Numbered from the stretch's first letter, positions 1 through 7,802 are shown. The stretch: DNA of 42,160 bases from Chloroflexota bacterium (GCA_009838965.1 VXQP01000023.1:1-42160), one strand, 5' to 3'. The notes: generated by a model not told the origin, from the letters alone. A program made the numbers and translations.

Positions 1-56
1 GAGGTTGGCGTGGGCGTCGGAGTTGGCGTTGGAGTCGGAGTCGGCGTTGGAGTGGC
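1..56. repeat. Hexanucleotide-like tandem repeat encoding Thr-Pro linker
   Basis: Degenerate GGAGTT/GGCGTC/GGAGTC units read on the minus strand as alternating Thr and Pro codons of the lipoprotein linker. A second, shorter tract with the same unit lies at about 355-400. Such tracts can change length by slippage. Confidence 0.6.
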
Positions 57-485
57 TGTTGGAAGCATCTCCGTCGTCGAAGTCCCGGTCGCCGACCACC
101 CACCGGTCCCGGCGCTGCTCAGCGCCCGCACCTGTACGCCGTAGGTCGTGTCCGGTGTCAGGGCGACGATCCGGACCCTGCGTTCTACGTGGCCGGTGTC
201 CAATACTTCGACCCATGGCCTGGACTCGGTGCGGAAACGGTACTCATATTCACGGACCGGCCGCTCGCTGACCGGTTCTTCCCACGACGCCTCGATGACG
301 GTCGTGCCCAGGGACTTCACCATTGGCGCCGTGGGGGCATCGGGTGGAGCGGGAGTGGGCGTCGGGGTTGGCGTCGGGAACGGGGTTGGAGTTGGGGTCG
401 GAGAGGCGCAGGCAGCAAGGAACACAACCGCCAGGACCACCATCGGCAACGAAATCTGCCTGTATCTCGCGTCGCGGTTCTTCAT
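1..485 (-). CDS. Fibronectin type III lipoprotein, C-terminal part outside the window
   Basis: An open frame runs from an ATG at 485 off the left edge with no stop. It encodes a signal peptide ending in a lipobox (LAAC, Cys about residue 26), then a Thr-Pro repeat linker. A fibronectin type III-like domain follows at about residues 50-130, with ASWEEP, EYEYRFR and the closing TPDTTYGVQVRALS. A second Thr-Pro repeat tract follows and reaches the edge. FN3 domains in bacteria usually serve binding or spacing outside the cell, so this is probably an outward-facing lipoprotein anchored by Lgt-dependent lipidation. Its partner is unknown. It is divergent from the decarboxylase at 618. The Shine-Dalgarno is weak. 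Confidence 0.72.
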   Translation of the reverse strand, partial: MKNRDARYRQISLPMVVLAVVFLAACASPTPTPTPFPTPTPTPTPAPPDAPTAPMVKSLGTTVIEASWEEPVSERPVREYEYRFRTESRPWVEVLDTGHVERRVRIVALTPDTTYGVQVRALSSAGTGGWSATGTSTTEMLPTATPTPTPTPTPTPTPTPT

Positions 486-602
486 CCCTTGTTGAGGCGG
501 TGGGAGGGCATACAACTGGGGAGATTATAGCCAATCGAGGCCTGCTCATCCTTCCGTAGCAGGAGACTGCGGCTCCTTGCTACATTGCAGTCGCGCTTGC
601 TC

Positions 603-608
603 TATAAT
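603..608 (+). promoter_or_regulatory. Candidate -10 box (TATAAT) for the decarboxylase operon
   Basis: A perfect TATAAT lies 10 bases before the ATG at 618. A transcript starting about 7 bases after the box would be almost leaderless. No convincing -35 hexamer sits at 16-18 bases, and there is no Shine-Dalgarno before this ATG, which fits leaderless translation. Confidence 0.45.
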
Positions 609-617
609 CCGTCGGCC

Positions 618-1130
618 ATGCACTGGTCTGACGTTGTAGTCGAGAGTCTGCGCGAGCACGAGGTCTGGCACGCTACCTACGTGCCGGACGCCATCAACTG
701 GCAGGTGCTCTCCAAGCTGGAAGCCGATTCTGCGTTCACCGTTATCCCCGCGTCGCGGGAGGAAGAGGCGGTCGGTATCGCGGCGGGCATCTACGCCGCC
801 GGCGGGCGCGCCGCGATGTTCATGCAGAGCAGCGGCTTCGGCAACACGATCAACGCGCTGGCGCAGCTGCTCACCGGCTACCGCATCCCCGTTCCGCTGT
901 TCATCGGGATGCGCGGCGGGCTGAGCGAGTTCAATGAGGTGCAGGTGCCGTCCGCGCGACCGATACCCGCGATCCTCGATACGCTGCACATCCAGCACTA
1001 CGCGCCGGAGCGCGAGGACGAGGTGCAGAAGTACGTCGACGGCGCGATAGAGCTGGCGTACGCGAGCCGTATGCCCGTGGCCATCCTCTGGTACGCACAG
1101 CTGGTGGGAGCGAAACGTGCTACGTCGTGA
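618..1130 (+). CDS. ThDP-dependent decarboxylase, alpha (PYR-domain) subunit, ComD-like
   Basis: This 170-residue protein matches the N-terminal pyrimidine-binding domain of sulfopyruvate/phosphonopyruvate decarboxylases. The motif SREEEAVGIAAG (about residues 46-57) carries the Glu that activates the thiamine ring, and SSGFGNTINAL is typical of the family. In the two-subunit ComDE form this chain pairs with the PP-domain chain encoded next, and the gene end overlaps that chain by 14 bases. The family decarboxylates 3-sulfopyruvate or 3-phosphonopyruvate to the aldehyde. No coenzyme M or phosphonate gene is nearby, so the substrate is open. The ATG at 618 was chosen because homologous sequence begins there; the frame is open upstream to 585. 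Confidence 0.8.
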   Translation: MHWSDVVVESLREHEVWHATYVPDAINWQVLSKLEADSAFTVIPASREEEAVGIAAGIYAAGGRAAMFMQSSGFGNTINALAQLLTGYRIPVPLFIGMRGGLSEFNEVQVPSARPIPAILDTLHIQHYAPEREDEVQKYVDGAIELAYASRMPVAILWYAQLVGAKRATS

Positions 1131-1677
1131 GGGCATCGCCGCGCTGGTGCGCAGGGTCGACAACGAACCCATCATCGCCAACCTCGGCCCGGCGACGTTC
1201 GACCTGTACGCATCAGGCGACCGCGACGCGAACCTCTACACCTGGGGCGCGATGGGGCTGGTGTCGTCCATCGCGTTGGGAGTGGCGATGGCCGCGCCGG
1301 ACCGCAAGGTGTTCGTGATGGACGGCGACGGCTCGCTGCTGATGAACCTCGGCTCGCTCGCGACGATAGCGCGACAGGCGCCGCCGAACCTCGTGCACAT
1401 CGTGTGGGACAACCAGATGTGGTACGAGACGGGCGGCCAGCCGACGCACACGTCCACCGGCACCGACCTCGGGGGGGTCGCGCTCGCCTCCGGCATCAGG
1501 AATGTCGCGCGGGCGTCCACCGTCGAGGCGTTCGAGGAGGCGCTCGATCAGGCGATACGAGAGCCGGGGCCGTGGTTCATCCACGTCGATATCGAGGAGA
1601 CCGGCGAACCCCGCCAGCGCCCGAAGGTCGTCGTGGAAGAGAACCTCGTGAAGTTCCGCCGCACCTTCACCGGATAG
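1117..1677 (+). CDS. ThDP-dependent decarboxylase, beta (PP-domain) subunit, ComE-like
   Basis: This 186-residue chain carries the diphosphate- and magnesium-binding signature of ThDP enzymes. It starts at MDGDGSLLMNLGSLATI (about residues 68-84) and ends near the Asn-containing VWDNQMWYETGGQ. With the preceding chain it forms the decarboxylase, each active site lying between the two domains. The start is GTG at 1117, inside the end of the alpha gene, with a GGGAG about 8 bases upstream; this implies coupled translation and fixed stoichiometry. The 3' end overlaps the convergent SMP-30 gene by 11 bases (1667-1677). Sulfopyruvate, phosphonopyruvate or another 2-oxo acid are all possible substrates. 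Confidence 0.82.
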   Translation: MLRREGIAALVRRVDNEPIIANLGPATFDLYASGDRDANLYTWGAMGLVSSIALGVAMAAPDRKVFVMDGDGSLLMNLGSLATIARQAPPNLVHIVWDNQMWYETGGQPTHTSTGTDLGGVALASGIRNVARASTVEAFEEALDQAIREPGPWFIHVDIEETGEPRQRPKVVVEENLVKFRRTFTG

Positions 1678-2566
1678 GCAGCCCGCCCTCCACGCTGACG
1701 CTCGACCGATGATCCAGAACGCCCGCCACGCCCGGGCGGAACGCGAAGAGTGCCCCGCCTTCCGGGCCGATCTCCTCGCCCGGCACGGACTGCCTGCTCG
1801 ACGAGGTGACGTACGCGGTGGAGAGATCGCCGTCCCCGAAGCCGATGCTGGTTATCTTGCGCGCAGGGAACTCCACCCGCGTCATCTCCACGCCTGAGGG
1901 ATCGTACCGCACGACGGACCAGCCGCCCGACAGAGCGACCCACAGACAGCCGTCCGCGTCGAGCGTGATGCCGTCGGGCGAGCCGCCTTCCCCGCCCGAG
2001 AGGTCGATGAAGACGCGCCGGTTGGAGACCGTCCCTGAGTCGAGGTCGTAGTCGAACAGGGCGATGCGCCTGCCTCGGGTCTCGGCGACGTAGAGGAGCC
2101 GGTCGTCGGACGAGAAAGCCATGCCATTGGGCATCTCGATCCCGCCCGCAAGCAGAGCGGCTGACCCGTCCGTCCCGACCGAGTAGAGCGAGCCGGTCCC
2201 GCCTTCAGGGGGTATGACACCTGCCACGACGCGCCCGGATCGGTCGGCGACGACGTCGTTGAAGCGGGCTTCCCCCTCCCCCGGCAGTCCGTCGATGACG
2301 AGCCCGACGGATCCGCCGGTCTGCGCCGCCCCTACCCGCGTGCGGTCCATGAACAGCAGCAGCGAACCGTCCGTCTGGAGCGTGAACGCGTAGAACGGAT
2401 GGCCCTCAACCACGGTCTCGACCGCGCCGGTCGCAGGGTCCAGACAGTGTACGCGCAGCGACCGGTTGTCGGTCCAGTAGAGGCGCTGGTCGTCGGGGTT
2501 CCATAGCGGGTTCTCCCCAACGATGTCCGGGTTCCTTGCAACGATTGCTGCTTCTTCGATTGCCAT
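1667..2566 (-). CDS. SMP-30/gluconolactonase family sugar-lactone hydrolase
   Basis: This 299-residue protein has the length of SMP-30/regucalcin, a six-bladed beta-propeller that hydrolyses aldonolactones with one divalent metal. Expected metal-site regions are visible: the N-terminal Glu in VGENPLW, Asn in EMPNGMAF and Asp in SPDGITLDADGCLWVAL. The ATG at 2566 has GGAG 8-12 bases upstream and gives MAIEEAAIV. The frame is open further up to 2728, but that extension would cross the hairpin after glnA. A lactonase would suit sugar or aromatic lactone breakdown, or an oxidative pentose-phosphate route, but the exact lactone cannot be read from sequence. It is last in the minus-strand run after glnA. 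Confidence 0.85.
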   Translation of the reverse strand: MAIEEAAIVARNPDIVGENPLWNPDDQRLYWTDNRSLRVHCLDPATGAVETVVEGHPFYAFTLQTDGSLLLFMDRTRVGAAQTGGSVGLVIDGLPGEGEARFNDVVADRSGRVVAGVIPPEGGTGSLYSVGTDGSAALLAGGIEMPNGMAFSSDDRLLYVAETRGRRIALFDYDLDSGTVSNRRVFIDLSGGEGGSPDGITLDADGCLWVALSGGWSVVRYDPSGVEMTRVEFPARKITSIGFGDGDLSTAYVTSSSRQSVPGEEIGPEGGALFAFRPGVAGVLDHRSSVSVEGGLPIR

Positions 2567-2593
2567 TGCGTTACTCCGGATGGATGCGTATGA

Positions 2594-2623
2594 GAAGGAG
2601 CCGTCCGGTTGGACGGCTCCTTC
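2594..2623 (-). terminator. Strong hairpin downstream of glnA
   Basis: A perfect 13-bp stem (GAAGGAGCCGTCC / GGACGGCTCCTTC) with a 4-base loop lies 31 bases after the glnA stop. No U-run follows on the minus strand, so it may act as an attenuator or RNA-stabilising 3' end rather than a classic intrinsic terminator. The lactonase Shine-Dalgarno lies just beyond it. Confidence 0.6.
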
Positions 2624-2654
2624 ATCGTTTACCGCATGGTCTGTCGACGCGCGG

Positions 2655-3665
2655 CTACTTGGCCATGGCCACGTCGCCCACCGTCTCCATGATGAGACGG
2701 GTGACGGTGTACGGGTCCATGTTGGCATTCGGCCGGCGGTCTTCGATGTAGCCCTTGCCCTCGACCTCGACCTGCCAGGGGATGCGGACGGAGGCGCCGC
2801 GGTCGGAGACGCCGTACTTGAACTCCTTGTAGGAGGCAGTCTCGTGGAGGCCGGTAAGGCGCTCCTCGATGCGGTAGCCGTAGTTGGCGATGTGGAGGTC
2901 GTGGCGCGTCTTCAGCGCCTCGGCTGCGTCGATGTTGGGCTGGTAACTGCTGCGCATGGCGTTGGTGGAGAAGTTGGTGTGCGCCCCTGCCCCGTTCCAG
3001 TCCCCGCGCGCGGGCTTGGGGTCCAGCGTGGCGTTGATGTCGAAGTCCTCACCGGTGCGGTAGAGCAGCCAGCGGGCGACCCAGAGCTGGTCGGACACGT
3101 CCAGCGCGCCGAGCGGGCCGACCTGGAACTCCCACTGTCCCGGCATGACTTCGCCGTTGATGCCGGAGATGCCCAGCCCCGCCTGGAGACAGTTCTCGAG
3201 ATGCGCCTCGACAACGGGGCGTCCGAACACCTCGTCAGCGCCGACGCCGCAGTAGTAGCCGCCCTGGGGCGGAGGGTATCCGCCCTCCGGAAAGCCGAGC
3301 GGGCGGGTGCCCTTGAAGAACGTGTACTCCTGCTCGATGCCGAACCAGAATTCGAGGCTCGCATACTTCTCGGCGGCAACGGCGCAGGTCGCGCGTGTGT
3401 TCGTGGGGTGGGGAGACATGTCCGGCAGCAGCACCTCGGCCATGACCAGGATGTTATCCCCGCCGCGGATCGGGTCGGGACAACAGAAGACGGGCCTCAG
3501 CACACAGTCGGACGCGTCCCCCGGGGCCTGGTTCGTGGACGAGCCGTCGAACCCCCAGATGGGAAGTTCCCCCAGCTTGTTCGTCTTCTCGATGACCTTC
3601 GCCTTGGAACGGAGCTTCGCCGTGGGCTGAGTGCCGTCTACCCAGATATATTCCGCACGTATCAT
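2655..3665 (-). CDS. glnII: Glutamine synthetase, type II (eukaryote-like)
   Basis: At 336 residues this is far shorter than GSI (about 470) and matches GSII. Diagnostic stretches are WGFDGSSTNQA near residue 38, GINGEVMPGQWEFQVGP (Glu metal ligands), GDWNGAGAHTNFST (ammonia/ATP site) and DRRPNANMDPY at the C-terminus. It makes glutamine from glutamate, ammonia and ATP in the cytoplasm, acting as an octa- or decamer in this family. A GGAGGGA Shine-Dalgarno lies about 8 bases before the ATG. It follows the cyclophilin gene by 31 bases and is probably co-transcribed with it. GSII lacks the adenylylation control of bacterial GSI. GSII is known from some bacteria, so transfer is possible but not shown. 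Confidence 0.93.
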   Translation of the reverse strand: MIRAEYIWVDGTQPTAKLRSKAKVIEKTNKLGELPIWGFDGSSTNQAPGDASDCVLRPVFCCPDPIRGGDNILVMAEVLLPDMSPHPTNTRATCAVAAEKYASLEFWFGIEQEYTFFKGTRPLGFPEGGYPPPQGGYYCGVGADEVFGRPVVEAHLENCLQAGLGISGINGEVMPGQWEFQVGPLGALDVSDQLWVARWLLYRTGEDFDINATLDPKPARGDWNGAGAHTNFSTNAMRSSYQPNIDAAEALKTRHDLHIANYGYRIEERLTGLHETASYKEFKYGVSDRGASVRIPWQVEVEGKGYIEDRRPNANMDPYTVTRLIMETVGDVAMAK

Positions 3666-3696
3666 TGCAGTGGTCCCTCCTTCTTCTTTCTTGTCT

Positions 3697-4338
3697 CTAC
3701 CCTTCGGTGATTTCGATGGTGTGGATGGCGTCGCCGGGTGTCCGTGCCGCCTGCGGGTCGCGAACGCTGATGGACATCAGCACGTCCAACCCCTCAGTCA
3801 CCTGCCCGAACACGGCGTGGCGGTTGTCCAGGTGCGGCGTCGGGCCATGGGTGATGAAGAACTGGCTGCCATTGGTATTCGGTCCGGCATTGGCCATGGA
3901 GAGGATGCCGGGCTTGTCGTGCCTCAGGCTGGGGTGGAACTCGTCCGCGAAGCGGTAGCCGGGGCCGCCCCTGCCCGTTCCGGTGGGGTCGCCGCCCTGT
4001 GCCATGAAGTCCGGGATGACACGGTGGAAGGTCGTGTTGTCGTAGAAGCCCTCGCGGGCGAGGAAGACGAAGTTGTTGACGGTGTTGGGGACCTTATCGG
4101 CGAAGAGCTCGATGACGATGTCGCCCTTCTCGGTCTTGAACGTTGCGGTGTAGCTCTTTTCGGGGTCTATCGTCAGGGCTGGTGGGGCATCGTACTGTTG
4201 CGGCATCTGTGCTCCGTTTCTTGTATCGGACACGTCCGGGGTGGGTGTGGGAGGCAGTGTGTCCTCCGCGCTGCATCCGAGCAGGAGGCCGGCCAGCGCA
4301 GCCAGCGCAAGAAGTGTCGTTAGGAAGTGTCTTCTCAT
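3697..4338 (-). CDS. Lipoprotein cyclophilin-type peptidyl-prolyl isomerase
   Basis: The 213-residue product has a basic start ([14 protein letters not shown]), a hydrophobic segment and a lipobox LLLGC (Cys about 22). A Thr-Pro linker leads to a cyclophilin domain from about residue 50. Signature residues are [19 protein letters not shown] (catalytic Arg in FHR), [16 protein letters not shown] and [12 protein letters not shown]. It probably isomerises X-Pro bonds of secreted proteins while tethered to the outer face of the membrane. The start at 4338 was preferred over an upstream ATG at 4380 because it gives a standard signal peptide. It sits between an amidohydrolase-like gene and glnII on the same strand. 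Confidence 0.9.
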   Translation of the reverse strand: MRRHFLTTLLALAALAGLLLGCSAEDTLPPTPTPDVSDTRNGAQMPQQYDAPPALTIDPEKSYTATFKTEKGDIVIELFADKVPNTVNNFVFLAREGFYDNTTFHRVIPDFMAQGGDPTGTGRGGPGYRFADEFHPSLRHDKPGILSMANAGPNTNGSQFFITHGPTPHLDNRHAVFGQVTEGLDVLMSISVRDPQAARTPGDAIHTIEITEG

Positions 4339-4443
4339 CGTCCGGCGGCAGCGTCCCCGAGGGATCCGAACGTGCTGCATTAGCGGAGAGGATATGCGCT
4401 GGCAGGTGGCGGGGCAAGCGAGAAATGGGGGTGCGGCGCAAGG

Positions 4444-4463
4444 CGTAACGAAATCGTAACGAA
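4444..4463. promoter_or_regulatory. Two direct copies of CGTAACGAA, 11-base period
   Basis: CGTAACGAA occurs at 4444-4452 and again at 4455-4463, about one helical turn apart. The pair lies in the gap between the amidohydrolase-like gene and the cyclophilin gene. It could be a regulator site, but no regulator is known to recognise it. Confidence 0.25.
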
Positions 4464-4482
4464 TAGGGCCCGCGCTGCTGCG

Positions 4483-5268
4483 TCAATCGAGACGGTAGAA
4501 CGATGCGGCGGTGCCGCTCAGCACGTCGGCGAGCTGCTCATCAGTCATGGGACCCGCTGCATCGATCGTTGCCTGCACCACCTGCTCGTACGACGCAACC
4601 GACAGGTGGTTCGGCCAGTCGCTGCCGAACATCATGCGGCGGTAGCCGAAGAGCCGCACCATCGGCTCCACGAACAACCGCAGGTGGGCCGTGCTCCACG
4701 GCTCCGTGTCCAGTGTCACGAGGCCGCTCAGCTTGACCGAGACGTTGGCGCAGGGCGCGAGGTTGAGCATGTGGACGCCCCACGGCTCCCGCTCGCTCCG
4801 CGCGATGAACGGCGAACCGATGTGCGCCAGGGCGATGCGCAGGTCCGGGATGGCCTCTGCCAGATTGCGCACGGAGGGGACCTGGCGCGGTTCCACGATG
4901 ACGTCCAGGCTGAACCCGCGTTTCGCCGTCTCGCGAAGACCCGCCAGTACAGCGGGCTGCGTCAGCCAGTGGTTGTCTTCCTCACGGTATGCCGGGAGAC
5001 ACACCCCCCGTACCTTCTTGTTGCGCTCCAGTTGCTTGAGTATCTTCCCGATGTCCCGCGACGTAACGTCCACCCACAGGGAGGCAGCGGCTACGAGTTC
5101 GTCTTCGGCTGCAGCAGCAAGCGCTGCGTTCGTGGCGTCGTTGGAAGACTCCGGCTGCACGAGCACGGTGCGCTGCACGCCGGCGGCGGCGAGGAGCGCG
5201 GCGAGACCGCCGGCGCTGTCCGCGGTCGCAGGGAGGCGGTGGGCGTCTACGATGGGTGGGAGGTTCAT
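4483..5268 (-). CDS. Amidohydrolase-2-like TIM-barrel protein with altered metal site
   Basis: The 261-residue protein has the fold signature of small amidohydrolase-2 enzymes (lactone, aromatic-acid or dicarboxylate hydrolases and decarboxylases). It shows PIVDAH at the N-terminus, LRIALAHIGSPF near residue 155, VSVKLSGL and FGSDWPNH near the C-terminus. The usual first-strand metal motif HxH reads H-R-L here, so the second His is missing, while the later His and Asp remain. It may bind metal differently or be a decarboxylase-like or inactive relative. The ATG at 5268 was preferred because it starts just before the first beta strand; an in-frame ATG at 5301 adds 11 Pro-rich residues. No operon partner is tighter than the 144-base gap to the cyclophilin gene. 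Confidence 0.72.
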   Translation of the reverse strand: MNLPPIVDAHRLPATADSAGGLAALLAAAGVQRTVLVQPESSNDATNAALAAAAEDELVAAASLWVDVTSRDIGKILKQLERNKKVRGVCLPAYREEDNHWLTQPAVLAGLRETAKRGFSLDVIVEPRQVPSVRNLAEAIPDLRIALAHIGSPFIARSEREPWGVHMLNLAPCANVSVKLSGLVTLDTEPWSTAHLRLFVEPMVRLFGYRRMMFGSDWPNHLSVASYEQVVQATIDAAGPMTDEQLADVLSGTAASFYRLD

Positions 5269-5649
5269 GGCTCTATTCGGCGGGTCGGGCGCAGTGGGCA
5301 CGCGGTTTCCCCAATCCTAGCACGGGGGACGGCGCGGAAGCCTGTACGGCCCTGCTCAACGAGGTTCTCGTTCGGCGACGATCGTGCTGCTACCACTTAC
5401 ATGGTTCAACTTACCCGGCATAACCCCTGCCGGCGCCCTCCATCTATCCGGATTGTGAAGCCTGATTTTGGTACGAATACGTGCCGGAACGCGCTCCAAC
5501 AACCGGGCTCAACTCACCATGTGGCAGCTTACGAGGCCTTCAGACCTTGCTATCGAAACCGATACTGGACTTATCGGATTCGACACGTTATCCTGCCCGC
5601 ACAACGGGCAGCGATTCGACGCAGCTGCCGCATACAGGAGGTAAGTGGG
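5269..5649. other. 381-base intergenic region with leader hairpin
   Basis: No gene is visible. Base composition is clearly less GC-rich than the flanking genes. A 7-bp hairpin (CTGCCCG at 5593-5599, CGGGCAG at 5605-5611) lies 25 bases before the Shine-Dalgarno of the small gene at 5650 and may belong to its leader. I saw no convincing promoter pair. Confidence 0.4.
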
Positions 5650-5943
5650 ATGCCCACTTTCGACATCGTTTCCATAGGCGAAGCCCGCGCGAACAGCGCA
5701 ACGGGCAAGCGCGCGGCACTCTTGCAGGAATACATCGGCTACATCCAGCGTGTGGCCCCCGGCGAGGCGGGCAAGCTGGAAGCCGGAGAGGGCGAGACAA
5801 CACAGGCCATCCGGCGAAGGCTCAACGCGGCAGCCGAGGCGTTGGGCAAGAAACTGGACGTCCGCCGCTCCGCTACCACTGTCTATTTCTGGACGTCGGA
5901 CGGACGCCGCCGCGGCAGGCCTCGGAAGAACCCCGTCGCGTAG
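5650..5943 (+). CDS. Small basic protein with C-terminal AT-hook-like tail
   Basis: This 97-residue protein is not a family I recognise. Its start is well set: ATG at 5650 preceded by AGGAGGTAAGTGGG. The middle is helical and charged (GKRAALLQEYIGYIQRV, then ETTQAIRRRLNAAAEALGKKL). A possible strand follows (TTVYFWTSD), then the tail GRRRGRPRKNP. GRPRK is the core of an AT-hook, which binds the minor groove of AT-rich DNA. In a GC-rich genome this points to a nucleoid-associated or regulatory role, which is an inference. A stable hairpin follows the stop, so it is probably a single-gene transcript. The long low-GC upstream region may hold its control sites. Confidence 0.72.
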   Translation: MPTFDIVSIGEARANSATGKRAALLQEYIGYIQRVAPGEAGKLEAGEGETTQAIRRRLNAAAEALGKKLDVRRSATTVYFWTSDGRRRGRPRKNPVA

Positions 5944-5964
5944 CATCCTTTTTCCTGGCCATTT

Positions 5965-6011
5965 CACACGGCATCACGACCGCTCCGGAGAGCGGGTTGC
6001 GATGCCGTGTG
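5965..6011 (+). terminator. Branched hairpin terminator after the AT-hook-like gene
   Basis: An 11-bp outer stem (CACACGGCATC 5965-5975 with GATGCCGTGTG 6001-6011) encloses a second hairpin (CCGCT/AGCGG at 5980-5995). A U-rich stretch (TTGTTAACGTGTATTT) follows. It lies 22 bases after the stop and before the rpiB promoter region. Confidence 0.65.
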
Positions 6012-6151
6012 TTGTTAACGTGTATTTATCTCCCGACGGGGTGCGGTTTTGCTGGCCGCATGGCGACCGGTTTATGCGTCGGTAAGCCTTTGACGGCTGC
6101 AGGCGCACCCGTTCGGCCGTATGGACGTTAACCCCCCGCGGGCCGGACTGC

Positions 6152-6160
6152 TGGTACGAT
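6152..6160 (+). promoter_or_regulatory. Candidate extended -10 promoter for the pentose-phosphate operon
   Basis: TGGTACGAT has the TGn extension plus a near-consensus -10 (TACGAT at 6155-6160), with no clear -35. It would give a leader of about 50 bases before the GTG at 6217. Confidence 0.4.
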
Positions 6161-6216
6161 AGGGGTGCAGGCAGCGATGCCGCACGTCCAACAGACGGGA
6201 CCCGACAGGAGCCGCA

Positions 6217-6678
6217 GTGCGCCTAGCCATAGCAGCCGATCACGCAGGGTTCGCACTCAAGACCGACGTTGCCGCGATGCTCAGCGCATGGGGCCACGAC
6301 GTGCTCGACCTCGGTGCGCATGAGTTCGACCCGGACGACGACTACCCCGACTTCGCCGCGCTAGTCGCACGAGCCGTCGCCGGCGGAGACGCGGAGCGCG
6401 GCGTCATCGTCTGCGGCAGCGGGGTCGGCGCGAGCATCGCGGCCAACAAGGTGACCGGCGTCCGCGCGGCGATGTGCCACGACACGTACTCGGCGCACCA
6501 GGGAGTGGAGCACGACGACATGAATGTGCTCTGCATCGGTGGGCGCGTCATCGGACCGGAGACGGCTCGAGAGGTCATCGCAGCCTTCCTCGGAGCCTCG
6601 TTCACCGGCGAGGAGCGCCACGTCCGCAGGCTGGAGAAGGTGAAGGCGCTGGAGCGCGACGCTACAGCAAGCAAGTGA
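6217..6678 (+). CDS. rpiB: Ribose-5-phosphate isomerase B
   Basis: The 153-residue protein is RpiB/LacAB type. The N-terminus AIAADHAGFALK, DYPDFA and the catalytic Cys segment GVIVCGSGVGASIAANK are all present, followed by CHDTYSAHQGVEHDDMNVLCIG. It interconverts ribose 5-phosphate and ribulose 5-phosphate in the cytoplasm. The start is GTG at 6217 with CAGGAG about 6 bases upstream. It is the first gene of a four-gene run that continues with transaldolase, 6-phosphogluconate dehydrogenase and 6-phosphogluconolactonase, so its role is the pentose-phosphate pathway rather than allose use. Length and motifs are normal. Confidence 0.95.
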   Translation: MRLAIAADHAGFALKTDVAAMLSAWGHDVLDLGAHEFDPDDDYPDFAALVARAVAGGDAERGVIVCGSGVGASIAANKVTGVRAAMCHDTYSAHQGVEHDDMNVLCIGGRVIGPETAREVIAAFLGASFTGEERHVRRLEKVKALERDATASK

Positions 6679-6695
6679 GATCAGGAGGCAGCACC

Positions 6696-7802
6696 ATGGA
6701 GAACACGATCCGCAGGAACCTCGCGCTCGGACAGTCCACCTGGGTGGACTACATCAGCCGCAACATGCTGGTCAACGGCGAGTTGGAGCGGCTCGTGGAA
6801 GACGGAGTCACCGGTCTCACGTCCAACCCCACCATCTTCGAGAAGGCCATCTCCGGCAGCTCCGACTACGACGAGGCGCTCGCCGGGCTGTCGAACGAAG
6901 GGAAAACCCCGACGCAGATATTCGAGGCGCTCGCGGTCGAGGACATCCGTGCCGCAGCGCAGGCGCTCCGCCCCGTCTACGACGCCTGCGGCGGACGCGA
7001 CGGCTTCGTCTCGCTCGAGGTCGCCCCTACCCTCGCCTACGACACCGAAGGCACGGTACGCGACGCGCGTCGCCTCTGGGCAGCGGTCGGTGAGCCGAAC
7101 GTGATGATCAAGGTGCCGGGAACGCCTGAGGGACTTCCCGCCATCACGCAGCTCATCGGCGAGAGCATCAACGTCAACGTCACGCTCATCTTTTCGCTGG
7201 ACGCCTACCGGCGCGTGATGGACGCCTATGTCAGCGGCCTGCAGACGCTCGCGCAGAGCGGCGGGCCCCTCGGGCGCGTGGCGTCCGTGGCGTCGTTCTT
7301 CGTGAGCCGCGTGGACACGGCCGTCGACAAGGCGCTCGAAGAGAGCGGTGCCGATGCGTCGCTGCGGGGGAAGGCGGCGATAGCGAACGCGCGCGTCGCG
7401 TACGCGCTGTTCCAAGAGCGGTTCGCGCGGGACGACTTTGCAGCCCTCCGAGCGCAGGGCGCGCAGGTGCAGCGTCCGCTCTGGGCCAGCACGAGCACCA
7501 AGAACCCGGCCTACCCCGACACGCTCTATGTCGACAACCTCATCGGCCCGGACTCCGTGAACACGATGCCGCCCGACACGCTCCAGGCCACGCTGGACCA
7601 CGGCGTATCCGCGCTCACACTGGAGGGCACGGAGCAGGAGGCCAACGCCACGCTCGCCGCGCTGAAGGACGCAGGCGTGGACATGGACGCCGTTACGGAC
7701 AAGCTGCTCAGCGACGGAGTGGATGCGTTTGCGGGCTCATATCGCCAGTTGCTGGAGAGCATCGAGGCGAAGTGCGGCCTGTTGGCGCAGGCGCGCAGAT
7801 GA
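6696..7802 (+). CDS. tal: Transaldolase
   Basis: This 368-residue protein is of the longer transaldolase type found in Actinobacteria, Cyanobacteria and Chloroflexota. Visible landmarks are TSNPTIFEKAISGSSDYDEAL near residue 45, VSLEVAPTLAYDTEGT, and the Schiff-base Lys in NVMIKVPGTPEGLPAI (about residue 138). NVTLIFSLDAYRRVMDAY and RPLWASTSTKNPAYPDTLYV follow. It moves a dihydroxyacetone unit between sedoheptulose 7-phosphate and glyceraldehyde 3-phosphate. AGGAGG lies 7 bases before the ATG, and the gene starts 17 bases after rpiB, so the two are in one operon. Confidence 0.95.
   Translation: MENTIRRNLALGQSTWVDYISRNMLVNGELERLVEDGVTGLTSNPTIFEKAISGSSDYDEALAGLSNEGKTPTQIFEALAVEDIRAAAQALRPVYDACGGRDGFVSLEVAPTLAYDTEGTVRDARRLWAAVGEPNVMIKVPGTPEGLPAITQLIGESINVNVTLIFSLDAYRRVMDAYVSGLQTLAQSGGPLGRVASVASFFVSRVDTAVDKALEESGADASLRGKAAIANARVAYALFQERFARDDFAALRAQGAQVQRPLWASTSTKNPAYPDTLYVDNLIGPDSVNTMPPDTLQATLDHGVSALTLEGTEQEANATLAALKDAGVDMDAVTDKLLSDGVDAFAGSYRQLLESIEAKCGLLAQARR

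Noticed and set aside
2523-3710. Long plus-strand open frame opposite glnII
   Set aside because: It mirrors the codon structure of glnII on the other strand; high GC creates long antisense frames.
6002-6085. 27-residue open frame MPCVVNVYLSPDGVRFCWPH...
   Set aside because: It looks protein-like but overlaps the terminator hairpin and has no ribosome site; probably chance.
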